A stretch of 60,398 nucleotides of DNA from Mycolicibacter kumamotonensis (GTDB taxonomy: Bacteria > Actinomycetota > Actinomycetes > Mycobacteriales > Mycobacteriaceae). The number at the start of each line of letters is the position of its first letter. Position 1 is the first letter of the stretch. The notes beneath the pieces are model-generated. The model had not been told where the DNA came from, made no database searches, and saw nothing but the letters and a program-made list of their open reading frames with translations. This document shows positions 16,325-25,416 of this stretch, one piece after another. The translations under genes were made by a program, and so were the position numbers. The stretch is from the NCBI RefSeq assembly GCF_002086285.1, contig NZ_MVHU01000028.1, positions 1-60,398 of the forward strand. Reading direction: 5' to 3'.

Positions 16325-18043
16325 TCAGTCTTTCATGAACCCGATCGCCGTGTAGTCCAGATCTGCCAGGCCCGGCGCGCCGAAGTTCGCCAGGGAACTG
16401 CGCACCGCCACATTGCCGGTGGTCTGGATCAGCGGCAGGCTGAACCCCTCGGCCCACAGCAGCGCGTCGACCTCGTTGGCCCGGGCGCGGGCCACCGCCG
16501 GGTCCAGCGCCTCCAGGGTCTCCTCGATCTTTGCATCAATGGCCGGGCTGCCGATCTTGCCGAAGTTGGCCTCGCCGTAGGACGCCGAGATCTGCGTCAG
16601 CCCAGCCAGTGGGAAAGCGTCACCGACCCAACTGAACTGGGCGATATCGAAGTCGCCGACATTGACGTAGTCGGTGAAGAAGCCGCCACCGGCCTTGGCG
16701 TCCAGCTGCAGCTTCACCCCGATCTGGGCCAGATTGTGCTGGGCCACCTGGGCGAACTGCCGGGTGCTCGACGCGTCGTAGAACAGGTGCCGGATCACCA
16801 GCGGGCGCCCGTCCTTCTCCCGGAACTTCCCGTGCAGTTTCCAGCCCAGCTCATCGAGCTCGCGTTTGGCCCGCTCCGGGTCGTAGGCGACCACCGCGGA
16901 GTTGTCTTGGTAGCCCTCCTGGCCGGCGACGTAGATGTGGTTGTTCAGCGGCACCGGGTCGGCGGTCAGCCCGCGCTGGGTCACCTTGGCGATCGTGGTC
17001 CGGTCGATACCGCGCATCACCGCCAGCCGCAGCGCCCTGTCGGACAGGATCGCCCCCGGCGCCCCGTTGAAGGTGAAGTGATTCCAGGCCGGCGTCGGTG
17101 CGCGACGGATCGCGATGCCTTCGGTGCGCCGCGCGATTGTCAGCTGATCTAAGGTGGCCACTCCGGTGGCGTCGATGGTGTGGTTCTGCAACGCCGGCAT
17201 CCGCGCCGACTCGTCGAGCACCAGGTAGGTGATGGTGTCCAGCTTCGGGCGCTTGCCCCACCAGGCGGGGTTGCGCACCAACGTGATTCGCTGGCTGGTG
17301 CGGTCCAGCGATGACAGTATGAACGGCCCCGCCGACGGGCCCGGCCGGCTCAGCTGTGCCTTGTTGAAGGTGTCCGGATCGGAGGTCATGCTGGCCGGCA
17401 GCAGCATCGAGTTGCCGGCGAACATGCCCCGCCACTCCGCGTAGGGCTTGGCGAAGCGCACCACCGCCTGGCGGTCGTCGACGCCGCGGGTGACCGAGGC
17501 GACTCGTTCGGCGCCGTTGGTGGTCGCGATCGCGAACCCGCCGTCGGCGCCGCTGGTGGCATGGATCTGGCTGGCGATGTCGGCCCAGGACAGCGGGGTG
17601 CCGTCGGACCACTTCGCCTTCGGGTTGATGGTGTAGGTGACCGTCTGCGGGTTGGTGCCGGTCAACTCCACATTGGTGAAGTAGTCGGTGTCCACCGTGG
17701 CCGAGCCGTCGGCGCCGATGATGAACGCCCGCGGCATGGTGGCTTTGAGCATGGCGGCGTTCTCGGCGAGGTTGCCGTCGATGTGCAGCGGGTTGAAGTT
17801 CGGCGGGAACTGGCTCATCGACAGCCGCAGGCTCCCGCCGTCGCGCAGTGTGGCCGGATCCTGCGGGTTGATGTCGCTGGCGCTGCCGACCTTCGATGCG
17901 CCCTCCGGGGCGGTGATGTCGACGGCCGCACACCCGCTCAACACCAGCCCGACAGCCGTCACCAGGGCCGCAACCCGATTGACTCTGCGCCCAGGGCGGG
18001 CCCTTCTCGCGCAATGTCGCCGTGAGCGCAGAGTCAACGTCAT
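16325..18043 (-). CDS. oppA: Oligopeptide ABC transporter, substrate-binding lipoprotein OppA
   Basis: 572 residues. Arg-rich N-terminus, hydrophobic segment and lipobox LSGC (Cys38) indicate a lipid-anchored periplasmic-side protein. The rest is an SBP family 5 fold with the typical early motif (RDGGSLRLSMSQFPPNFNPL is split over the first strands) and ends in AIGFMKD. It captures peptides and hands them to OppBC. Last gene of oppB-C-D-A, joined to oppD by a 4-base overlap; order equals Rv1280c. Confidence 0.9.
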   Translation of the reverse strand: MTLTLRSRRHCARRARPGRRVNRVAALVTAVGLVLSGCAAVDITAPEGASKVGSASDINPQDPATLRDGGSLRLSMSQFPPNFNPLHIDGNLAENAAMLKATMPRAFIIGADGSATVDTDYFTNVELTGTNPQTVTYTINPKAKWSDGTPLSWADIASQIHATSGADGGFAIATTNGAERVASVTRGVDDRQAVVRFAKPYAEWRGMFAGNSMLLPASMTSDPDTFNKAQLSRPGPSAGPFILSSLDRTSQRITLVRNPAWWGKRPKLDTITYLVLDESARMPALQNHTIDATGVATLDQLTIARRTEGIAIRRAPTPAWNHFTFNGAPGAILSDRALRLAVMRGIDRTTIAKVTQRGLTADPVPLNNHIYVAGQEGYQDNSAVVAYDPERAKRELDELGWKLHGKFREKDGRPLVIRHLFYDASSTRQFAQVAQHNLAQIGVKLQLDAKAGGGFFTDYVNVGDFDIAQFSWVGDAFPLAGLTQISASYGEANFGKIGSPAIDAKIEETLEALDPAVARARANEVDALLWAEGFSLPLIQTTGNVAVRSSLANFGAPGLADLDYTAIGFMKD

Positions 18044-19869
18044 GGGGCCGGCTCCGGGTGCGGCACGGCGGCCAGCAGCCGGCGCGTGTAATCGTGTTGC
18101 GGGGCACCGAAAACCTGATCCGCCTCGCCCTGTTCCACGATCGACCCGGCGAACATCACCGCCACGGTGTGCGCCAGATGCTTGACCACCGACAGGTCGT
18201 GGGAGACGAACAGATACGACAGCCCGAACTGCTGCTGCAGGTCCAGGAGCAGGTTGATGATGCCGGCCTGGATCGACACATCCAGCGCGGACACCGGTTC
18301 GTCCAGCGCGAGGATCTTCGGCTGCAATGCCAGCGCGCGGGCGATACCGATCCGCTGTTTCTGGCCGCCGGAGAACTCCGACGGGTACCGTGCGGCGTCG
18401 CTGCGCCGCAGCCCGACCAGCTCCAGCAGCTCAGCCACCCGGGCATGCGTCGAGGACTTGTCGGAACCGTTGGCGCGCAAGGGCTCCGCGAGCACCTCGA
18501 AGACCGGCAGCCGCGGGTCCAGCGAGGCCACCGGATCCTGGAACACCACCTGCAGATCCCGCCGCAGGGCACGGCGGTCATCGCGCTTGAGGGTGGCGAC
18601 GTCGGTGCCGAGCACCTCGATCGAACCCGACTGCGGCGCTGATAGTTCCAGGATCTGGTGCAGCGTAGTGGATTTACCGGATCCGGATTCGCCGACGATC
18701 GCCAACGTGCGGCCCTGCTCCAAGGTGAAGCTCACGCCGGAGACCGCGCGGACCTCCCCGACACTGCGGCGCAGCACGCCCTTGGTCAGCGGGTAGGTCT
18801 TGACCAGGTCACGCACCCGCACCACGGTGGGGGAGTCACCGGGCTCGGATACGGTAACGGCGGTGCGAACGCCATAGATGTCGGCGGCGCTGCGCTCGCC
18901 CACCTGATCGGTGTGGATGCAGGCGGCGGAATGCTCGGGCCCGACCGTCAGCAGCTCCGGCTCCTGGGCACGGCACTCCTCGGTGACCAAAGGGCAGCGC
19001 GGCGCGAAGGGGCAGCCGGGCTCGATGCCGGCCAGCGACGGCGGCGCGCCGGGGATCGGCACCAGCCGGGTGCCCTGGGCAGCGTCCAGGCGTGGCACCG
19101 AACCCAACAGCCCCACCGTGTACGGCATTTTGCGCCGGCGGTACAGCGCTTCGACCGGTGCGGCTTCCACCACCCGCCCGGCGTACATCACCAGTGCCCG
19201 GTCGGCGAATTCGGCGACCACCCCGAGGTCGTGGGTGATGATCAGCACCCCGGCGCCGGTCACGTCGCGCGCGGTCTTGAGCACCTCGAGGATCTGGGCC
19301 TGCACGGTGACATCGAGTGAGGTGGTGGGCTCGTCGCAGATCAGCAGGTCGGGGTCGCACGAGATGGCGATCGCGATCACCACCCGCTGGCGTTCCCCGC
19401 CGGACAGCTCGTGCGGGAAGGCCCGCGCCCGCTCCTGCGGCCGTGCGATCCCGACCAGCTCCAGCAGTTCCACGGCTCGGCGCCGGGCCGCGGCCCGCCC
19501 GATCCGGGGATTGTGCACCTCGATGGCCTCGGCGATCTGATCCCCGACGGTGTAGACGGGCGTGAGCGCCGACATCGGGTCCTGGAACACCATGCCGATC
19601 GAGGCGCCGCGGAACTTCGACATCGCGGTGTCGCCCAGGCCGATCAGTTCGGTTCCGGAAAGGCGCACCGACCCGGACACCCGGGCATGCTCGGGCAGCA
19701 ACCCCATCACCGCCATGGCCGCCGCGGACTTGCCGGAGCCGGATTCGCCGACCATCGCCACCACTTCGCCCGGGTCGACCCGGTAGCTGATGCCGCGCAC
19801 CGCATTCACCGCCTCGGCGCCGGTGCCGAACGTCACGGCCAGGTCGGTCACTTCCAGCAGGGCACTCAT
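18040..19869 (-). CDS. oppD: Oligopeptide ABC transporter, double ATPase OppD
   Basis: 609 residues, a fusion of the two ATPases that are separate (OppD, OppF) in many bacteria. First domain: Walker A GESGSGKS 41-48, signature LSGGE 155-159; second domain: Walker A GESGSGKS 393-400 with its own FSGGQ signature. Between them four cysteines (C286, C292, C299, C317) match the oligopeptide-transporter cluster reported to hold [4Fe-4S] in the M. tuberculosis OppABCD complex. I start at the ATG at 19869, which overlaps the oppC stop; the frame is open further upstream. Cytoplasmic motor for peptide uptake. Confidence 0.9.
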   Translation of the reverse strand: MSALLEVTDLAVTFGTGAEAVNAVRGISYRVDPGEVVAMVGESGSGKSAAAMAVMGLLPEHARVSGSVRLSGTELIGLGDTAMSKFRGASIGMVFQDPMSALTPVYTVGDQIAEAIEVHNPRIGRAAARRRAVELLELVGIARPQERARAFPHELSGGERQRVVIAIAISCDPDLLICDEPTTSLDVTVQAQILEVLKTARDVTGAGVLIITHDLGVVAEFADRALVMYAGRVVEAAPVEALYRRRKMPYTVGLLGSVPRLDAAQGTRLVPIPGAPPSLAGIEPGCPFAPRCPLVTEECRAQEPELLTVGPEHSAACIHTDQVGERSAADIYGVRTAVTVSEPGDSPTVVRVRDLVKTYPLTKGVLRRSVGEVRAVSGVSFTLEQGRTLAIVGESGSGKSTTLHQILELSAPQSGSIEVLGTDVATLKRDDRRALRRDLQVVFQDPVASLDPRLPVFEVLAEPLRANGSDKSSTHARVAELLELVGLRRSDAARYPSEFSGGQKQRIGIARALALQPKILALDEPVSALDVSIQAGIINLLLDLQQQFGLSYLFVSHDLSVVKHLAHTVAVMFAGSIVEQGEADQVFGAPQHDYTRRLLAAVPHPEPAP

Positions 19870-20747
19870 CCGCGGCCCCGCAGACTCGCGGCGTCGGGGT
19901 CCAGGGCGTCGCGCAGGCCGTCCCCGGCGAGGTTGGCGCAGACCAGGATCGTGATGAGCACGCCGGCCGGGAACAGGAACACCCACGGGAAGGTGATCGC
20001 CGAGGCGGTGCCGTCGGCGATCAAGGTGCCCAGTGAGACGTCCGGCGGCTGGATGCCGAAACCCAGGTAGCTCAAGCCGGTTTCGGCCAGGATCGCGACC
20101 GCGACGTTGAGTGCGGTGTCGATGATCAGGATCGACGCCACGTTCGGCACGATGTGGTCGATGATGATGCGCCGGCTGGACACCCCCATATACCGTGCGG
20201 CCCGGATGAATTCACGCTCGCGCAGGCTCATGGTCAGCCCGCGCACCATTCGGGCGCTGATCATCCAGCTGAATCCGGCCAGCAGCAGCACCAGCAGCGC
20301 GATGTTGCCACTGTTCTTGGTGCGCGGGGTGATGATCGCGATCAGGATGAACGCCGGCACCACCAGCAGCAGGTCCACCAGCCACATCAGCATCCGGTCG
20401 CGCCACCCGCCGAAATACCCCGAGATCGCCCCCACCGTCGCGGCGATCACCGTGGAGATCAGCGCCACGCACACCCCGATCAGCATCGACTTCTGCATGC
20501 CGCGCAGGATCTGCGCCAGCAGATCCTGGCCTAAAGCGTTGGTGCCCAACCAATGCCGAGCGCCCGGCGGAACCAGTAGGGCGTCGTAATCCAGGTCGGT
20601 GTAGGAGTAGGGCAGCAGGCCCGGCAGCGTGTAGCAGCCGAGGAACATCACCGCCAGCAGCGCCAGCGCGCCCACCGCGGTGCGGCTGCGCAAGAAGCGG
20701 CGCAGCACCAGGGTGCGCCGGGAGGCGAACTCGATCTCGGCGGTCAT
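19866..20747 (-). CDS. oppC: Oligopeptide ABC transporter permease OppC
   Basis: 293 residues from the ATG at 20747 (overlaps oppB stop by 4 bases). Six predicted membrane helices, the first around residues 20-40; the extended N-terminal OppC domain and the EAA-type loop near the cytoplasm (REREFIRAARYMGVSSRR) that contacts the ATPase are visible. Pairs with OppB to form the peptide channel. Order equals Rv1282c. Confidence 0.9.
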   Translation of the reverse strand: MTAEIEFASRRTLVLRRFLRSRTAVGALALLAVMFLGCYTLPGLLPYSYTDLDYDALLVPPGARHWLGTNALGQDLLAQILRGMQKSMLIGVCVALISTVIAATVGAISGYFGGWRDRMLMWLVDLLLVVPAFILIAIITPRTKNSGNIALLVLLLAGFSWMISARMVRGLTMSLREREFIRAARYMGVSSRRIIIDHIVPNVASILIIDTALNVAVAILAETGLSYLGFGIQPPDVSLGTLIADGTASAITFPWVFLFPAGVLITILVCANLAGDGLRDALDPDAASLRGRG

Positions 20748-21718
20748 GACACCCGCACCCGGGGATCGAGCAGCGCATAGATCACGTCGGAGAGCAGCCC
20801 GGCGGCCAACACCACCGCACCGGAGAACACCGTGATCGCCGCGACGATGTTGGTGTCCTGGGTGGCCACGCCCTGCACCACCCATTCGCCCATGCCGTGC
20901 CAGCCGAAGATCTTCTCCACGAACACCGCCCCGGTGACCAGCCCGGCCACCCCGTAGGCGAACAGCGTGGCCATCGGGATCAGCGCGGTGCGCAGCCCGT
21001 GTTTGAACAGCGCGCGCCGGCGCGTCAAACCCTTGGCGCGTGCGGTGCGGATGAAGTCCTGGCCCAGCACGTCGAGCATCGCGTTGCGCTGATAGCGGCT
21101 GAAGCTGGCCGCGGCGCCCAGCGCCAGGGTCAGCGACGGCAAAACCAGGTGCTGCAGCCGGTCGGCCAGGCCCGGCCAGAAGCCGGTGATCAGCCCCGGC
21201 GAGGTCTCGCCGGTGTAGTCGAACAGCTGGGCGCCCAGTGCCCAGTTGACCCGCAGCGCGCTGAGGATCACCAGATTGGCCAGCACGAAGGTCGGCACCG
21301 ACAGCACCAGCAGCGCCGCGAGGGTGATGACCCGATCGGAAAGGCGATACTGACGCACCGCCCCCCAGGCGCCGGCCACCACGCCGATGACGGTGCCGGC
21401 CAGCGAGCCGACGACCAGCAGCCGCAGGCTGACCCCGATGCGCCGCCCCAGTTCCCCCGAAACCGGCTGGCCGGTGACGGTGACGCCGAAATCGCCGCGG
21501 ACGGCGTGCGAGGCCCAGTGCGCGTAGCGCAGCGGAATGGGCTTATCCAAGCCCAGTTCAGCGGCTTTGGCGTCGATGACGGCCTGCGGGGGACGGGGAT
21601 TGCGCTGCATCAAGGAGTCCAGCGGGGCGAACGCCAGCGAGGTCAGGCAGAACGTCAGAAACGATGCCAGGCCCAGCAGCACCAGGTAGTTCAGCGCTCG
21701 GCCGGCCAGGAACCGCAT
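20744..21718 (-). CDS. oppB: Oligopeptide ABC transporter permease OppB
   Basis: 324 residues from the ATG at 21718, the first codon of the typical M-R-F-L-A-G-R start; the frame continues upstream to 21868 without coding character. Six membrane helices; EAA loop DFIRTARAKGLTRRRALF; ends with the family tail DVIYALLDPRVRVS. First gene of the leftward opp operon, divergent from carbonic anhydrase with 176 bp between. Confidence 0.9.
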   Translation of the reverse strand: MRFLAGRALNYLVLLGLASFLTFCLTSLAFAPLDSLMQRNPRPPQAVIDAKAAELGLDKPIPLRYAHWASHAVRGDFGVTVTGQPVSGELGRRIGVSLRLLVVGSLAGTVIGVVAGAWGAVRQYRLSDRVITLAALLVLSVPTFVLANLVILSALRVNWALGAQLFDYTGETSPGLITGFWPGLADRLQHLVLPSLTLALGAAASFSRYQRNAMLDVLGQDFIRTARAKGLTRRRALFKHGLRTALIPMATLFAYGVAGLVTGAVFVEKIFGWHGMGEWVVQGVATQDTNIVAAITVFSGAVVLAAGLLSDVIYALLDPRVRVS

Positions 21719-21894
21719 CACGGCGCGGCCTCGCAGACGTCCGGCATCAGCACAGGGTAAAGGGTGGGCGGTGACGTCGGGGTGAGCCGGGTGAGGCGTC
21801 GCCCGCAGCGCACGAATTCCGATGATTTTTATCCTGGATTCCCGGGGAACTTTTACTAGGCTCGTCATGCGGACTGCGACAGATGGAGAACTTT

Positions 21895-22386
21895 GTGACT
21901 GTTACCGACGACTACCTGGCCAACAATGCGGAGTATGCGAAGACCTTCGAAGGTCCGCTGCCCATGCCGCCGAGCAAGCACGTGGCGATCGTCGCCTGCA
22001 TGGACGCCCGGCTCGACGTCTACCGCGCGTTGGGCATCAACGAGGGTGAAGCGCACTGCATCCGCAACGCCGGGGGCGTGATCAGCGACGACGCGATCCG
22101 GTCGCTGGCGATCAGCCAGCGCCTGCTGGGCACCCGGGAGATCATCCTGATCCACCACACCGACTGCGGGATGCTCACCTTCACCGACGACGAGTTCAAG
22201 CGCTCCATCCTGGAGGAGACCGGCATCCGTCCCGGCTGGGCGGCCGAGGCGTTCCCCGACCCGGCCGAGGACGTCAAGCAGTCGTTGCGCAGGGTCAAGG
22301 CCAGCCCGTTCATCACGGCGACTACGTCGCTGCGCGGGTTCGTCTTCGACGTCGCCACCGGCAAGCTCGGCGAAATCACCCTCTGA
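21895..22386 (+). CDS. canA: Beta-carbonic anhydrase (Rv1284-like)
   Basis: 163 residues when started at the GTG at 21895, with GGAGA eight bases upstream inside an in-frame ATG at 21883; the GTG form equals the Rv1284 length and N-terminus (TVTDDYLANN). Zinc ligands C35, H88 and C91 with D37 (ACMDAR, HHTDCGM) correspond to the known Rv1284 ligands. It interconverts CO2 and bicarbonate in the cytoplasm. A near-palindrome TTCCCGGGGAA (21839-21849) lies upstream, possible operator. The gene stands alone before the sulfate-activation genes. Confidence 0.92.
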   Translation: MTVTDDYLANNAEYAKTFEGPLPMPPSKHVAIVACMDARLDVYRALGINEGEAHCIRNAGGVISDDAIRSLAISQRLLGTREIILIHHTDCGMLTFTDDEFKRSILEETGIRPGWAAEAFPDPAEDVKQSLRRVKASPFITATTSLRGFVFDVATGKLGEITL

Positions 22387-22427
22387 CCTTTCTTCCCGCG
22401 AGCCTTCCCCCTTCCCCCTTCTCCCAT

Positions 22428-22493
22428 CCCGCGAGCGTGCGTGTTTGCGCGCCAACACGCCGGTTATGGCGTACAACTACGCACCCTCGCGGG
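22428..22493. repeat. Intergenic palindromic element between canA and cysD
   Basis: Arms CCCGCGAGCGTGCGT (22428-22442) and ACGCACCCTCGCGGG (22479-22493) pair at 14 of 15 positions; inside, CGCC and GGCG can pair again. The result is a long, GC-rich stem lying 40 bp after canA. It could end canA transcription or be a dispersed mycobacterial palindrome; I recall similar sequences in other mycobacteria but cannot verify. Confidence 0.6.
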
Positions 22494-22529
22494 GGAGCCG
22501 GGATCACATCGCGGGGAAGCCGGGATCAC
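22491..22529 (+). repeat. Direct repeat pair upstream of the cysD promoter
   Basis: AGCCGGGATCAC occurs twice (22496-22507 and 22518-22529) in near-identical G-rich surroundings, 22 bp apart, which is about two helical turns. The second copy touches a TTGACA at 22531. Such spacing suits an activator binding the same DNA face upstream of -35; no protein can be named. Confidence 0.45.
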
Positions 22530-22530
22530 G

Positions 22531-22600
22531 TTGACAGCACCCCGAGCGCCTGGTTATATACCCGGCTATAATCATTAATCTGGTAAATCTCACCAGGATT
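22531..22600 (+). promoter_or_regulatory. cysD promoter region: TTGACA box, TATAAT box and inverted repeat
   Basis: TTGACA (22531-22536) is 18 bp before TATATA (22555-22560). A perfect TATAAT follows at 22567-22572 without a matching -35. Downstream, AATCTGGT and ACCAGGATT (22577-22600) form an inverted repeat, framed by ATAATC and GATTAT. The A+T-rich block stands out from its surroundings. It may be the operator for the Rrf2 regulator encoded at the end of this cluster. Confidence 0.5.
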
Positions 22601-22624
22601 ATCGGATATCCCGGCAAGGACATC

Positions 22625-23563
22625 ATGACCAGTAACATCACCGCGCCGCCGGCCGCCACTACGGCCGGGCACTATCAGCTGACGCACCTGCGCACCCTGG
22701 AGGCCGAGGCCATCCACATCATCCGCGAGGTGGCCGCGGAGTTCGAGCGTCCGGTGCTGCTGTTCTCCGGCGGCAAGGACTCCATCGTCATGCTGCATCT
22801 GGCGGTGAAGGCGTTCGCGCCGGGCCGGCTGCCGTTCCCGGTGATGCACGTCGACACCGGCCACAACTTCGAGGAGGTCATCGCCGCGCGCGACGAGCTC
22901 GTCGAGCGGACCGGGGTCCGACTGGTGGTCGCCTCGGTGCAGGACGACATCGACGCCGGGCGAGTGGTCGACGACGGTCCCTCCCGCAACCCCCTGCAGA
23001 CCGTCACCTTGCTGCGGGCCATCCGCGAGAACAAGTTCGACGCGGCGTTCGGCGGTGCCCGGCGCGACGAGGAGAAGGCGCGCGCCAAGGAGCGGGTGTT
23101 CAGCTTCCGCGACGAGTTCGGCCAGTGGGACCCCAAGGCGCAGCGCCCCGAGCTGTGGAACCTCTACAACGGCCGGCACCGGCCCGGCGAACACATCCGG
23201 GTGTTCCCGCTGTCGAACTGGACCGAGTTCGACATCTGGTCCTACATAGGTGCCGAGGAAATCGCCCTGCCGACAATCTATTTCGCGCATCAGCGCAAGG
23301 TCTTCCGCCGGGACGGGATGCTGTTGGCCGACCACGAGTTCCTGCGGCCCGCCGACGGCGAGGAAGTCTTCGAGACCTCGGTGCGCTTCCGCACCGTCGG
23401 CGACGTCACCTGTACCGGCTGTGTGGAGTCGACGGCCGCCACCGTCGAGGCGGTGATCGCCGAGACCGCGGTGTCGCGGCTGACCGAGCGCGGAGCTACC
23501 CGCGCTGATGACCGGATCTCCGAAGCGGGCATGGAAGACCGCAAGAGGCAGGGGTATTTCTGA
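22625..23563 (+). CDS. cysD: Sulfate adenylyltransferase subunit 2 CysD
   Basis: 312 residues. PP-loop SGGKDS at 48-53 binds ATP; DEEKARAKERVFSF and the C-terminal EAGMEDRKRQGYF are CysD hallmarks. With the GTPase CysN it makes adenosine 5'-phosphosulfate from sulfate and ATP, the first step of sulfate assimilation. The stop overlaps the cysNC start by one base (TGATG), as in Rv1285-Rv1286. Its upstream region holds the promoter features listed separately. Confidence 0.95.
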   Translation: MTSNITAPPAATTAGHYQLTHLRTLEAEAIHIIREVAAEFERPVLLFSGGKDSIVMLHLAVKAFAPGRLPFPVMHVDTGHNFEEVIAARDELVERTGVRLVVASVQDDIDAGRVVDDGPSRNPLQTVTLLRAIRENKFDAAFGGARRDEEKARAKERVFSFRDEFGQWDPKAQRPELWNLYNGRHRPGEHIRVFPLSNWTEFDIWSYIGAEEIALPTIYFAHQRKVFRRDGMLLADHEFLRPADGEEVFETSVRFRTVGDVTCTGCVESTAATVEAVIAETAVSRLTERGATRADDRISEAGMEDRKRQGYF

Positions 23564-25416
23564 TGAGTGCGGCCACCACACTGCTTCGGATCGCGACGGC
23601 CGGATCGGTCGACGACGGCAAATCCACCCTGATCGGGCGGCTGCTGTTCGATTCCAAGGCCGTCATGGAAGACCAGCTGGCCTCGGTGGAGCGCACCTCC
23701 CGCGAGCGCGGCCACGACTACACCGACCTGGCGCTGGTCACCGACGGCCTGCGCGCCGAGCGCGAGCAGGGCATCACCATCGATGTCGCCTACCGCTACT
23801 TCGCCACGCCCAAGCGGAAATTCATCATCGCCGACACGCCAGGGCACATCCAGTACACCCGCAACATGGTCACCGGCGCCTCGACCGCCCAGCTGGCGAT
23901 CGTGCTGGTCGATGCGCGGCACGGTCTGCAGGAGCAGTCCCGCCGGCACACCTTCCTGGCGTCGCTGCTCGGGATCCGCCACATCGTGCTCGCGGTCAAC
24001 AAGATGGACCTGATCGACTGGGACGCCGAACGATTCGAGGCGATCCGCGATGACTTCCATTCGTTCGCCACCCGCCTGGACGTGCACGACGTGACCACCA
24101 TCCCGATGTCGGCGCTGCTCGGCGACAACGTGGTGACCAAGTCCGACAAAACCCCCTACTACGACGGTCCCGCGCTGCTGTCACACCTCGAAGACGTCTA
24201 CATCGCCGGTGACCGCAACCTAGTCGACGTGCGGTTCCCGGTGCAGTACGTGATCCGCCCGCAGACCCACGAACACGCCGACCACCGCAGCTACGCCGGC
24301 ACGGTGGCCAGCGGGGTGCTTCGTCCCGGTGACGACGTGGTGGTGCTGCCGTCCGGGAAACCAAGCCGGGTCGCCGCGATCGAGGGCCCCAATGGTGCAG
24401 TGGACGAAGCGTTTCCGCCGATGGCGGTCTCGGTCATGCTCGAAGACGACATCGACATCTCCCGCGGCGACATGATCGCCCGCACCAACAACCAGCCACG
24501 CGTCGCCCAGGACTTCGACGCCACCGTGTGCTGGATGGCCGACGGCGCCTCGCTGCAGCCGGGCAACGACTACATCATCAAGCACACCACGCGTACCACC
24601 CGGGTGCGGGTGATGGCGTTGGACTACCGCCTCGACGTCAACACACTGCACCGCGACAAGGACGCCGAGGAGTTGAAGCTCAACGAACTCGGACGTGTCT
24701 CGCTGCGCGCCCAAGTGCCGTTGATGCTCGATGAGTTCAGCCACAACGATGCCACCGGCTCGTTCATCCTCATCGACCAGGCCACCAACGGAACCGTGGC
24801 GGCCGGGATGGTGCTGCGTGACGTGTCGGGCCGCGTAGCCAGCCCGAACACGGTGCGCCACGAGTCTCTGGTCACCGCGGCGGACAGGTTGTCGAAGGGC
24901 CGCACGGTCTGGCTGACCGGACTGTCCGGCGCCGGCAAGTCGTCGGTGGCCATGCGGGTCGAGCAGCTGCTGCTCGAAAGGGGAACGCCCGCCTACGTTC
25001 TCGACGGCGACAACCTGCGGCACGGCCTCAACGCCGACCTCGGGTTCTCGATGGCCGACCGTGCCGAGAACCTGCGCCGGCTGGCACACGTGGCCACCCT
25101 GCTGGCCGACTCCGGCCAGATCGTGCTGGTGCCGGCGATCAGCCCGCTGATCGAACACCGCCAGCTGGCCCGCCAGGTGCACACCGACGCCGGGTTCGAC
25201 TTCATCGAGGTGTTCTGCGACACCCCGCTGGAGGACTGCGAGCAGCGAGACCCCAAGGGGCTCTACGCAAAGGCGCGAGCTGGGCTGATCACCCACTTCA
25301 CCGGGATCGACAGCCCCTACCAGCGGCCACGCAACCCGGACGTGCGGTTGACCCCGCAGGACAGCGTCGACACGCAGGCCCGCCAGGTCATCGCCGCCAT
25401 CGATTCCCGCCGGTGA
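23563..25416 (+). CDS. cysNC: CysNC: sulfate adenylyltransferase GTPase fused to APS kinase
   Basis: 617 residues. N-terminal EF-Tu-like GTPase: G1 GSVDDGKST (14-22), DTPGH (91-95), NKMD (146-149), then two beta-barrel domains; C-terminal APS kinase from about 446 with P-loop GLSGAGKSS (453-461) and DGDNLRHGLN. The protein drives APS synthesis by GTP hydrolysis and phosphorylates APS to PAPS, used for sulfation and cysteine synthesis. Same fusion as Rv1286. Confidence 0.95.
   Translation: MSAATTLLRIATAGSVDDGKSTLIGRLLFDSKAVMEDQLASVERTSRERGHDYTDLALVTDGLRAEREQGITIDVAYRYFATPKRKFIIADTPGHIQYTRNMVTGASTAQLAIVLVDARHGLQEQSRRHTFLASLLGIRHIVLAVNKMDLIDWDAERFEAIRDDFHSFATRLDVHDVTTIPMSALLGDNVVTKSDKTPYYDGPALLSHLEDVYIAGDRNLVDVRFPVQYVIRPQTHEHADHRSYAGTVASGVLRPGDDVVVLPSGKPSRVAAIEGPNGAVDEAFPPMAVSVMLEDDIDISRGDMIARTNNQPRVAQDFDATVCWMADGASLQPGNDYIIKHTTRTTRVRVMALDYRLDVNTLHRDKDAEELKLNELGRVSLRAQVPLMLDEFSHNDATGSFILIDQATNGTVAAGMVLRDVSGRVASPNTVRHESLVTAADRLSKGRTVWLTGLSGAGKSSVAMRVEQLLLERGTPAYVLDGDNLRHGLNADLGFSMADRAENLRRLAHVATLLADSGQIVLVPAISPLIEHRQLARQVHTDAGFDFIEVFCDTPLEDCEQRDPKGLYAKARAGLITHFTGIDSPYQRPRNPDVRLTPQDSVDTQARQVIAAIDSRR

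Noticed and set aside
21845..21866. ECF sigma promoter (GGAAC...CGTC) before canA
   Set aside because: The spacing is 13 bp, too short for SigE/SigH-type promoters.
22530..22624. Riboswitch in the cysD leader
   Set aside because: The A+T-rich inverted repeat is small and I cannot fit SAM or other known aptamer cores; a protein operator is simpler.
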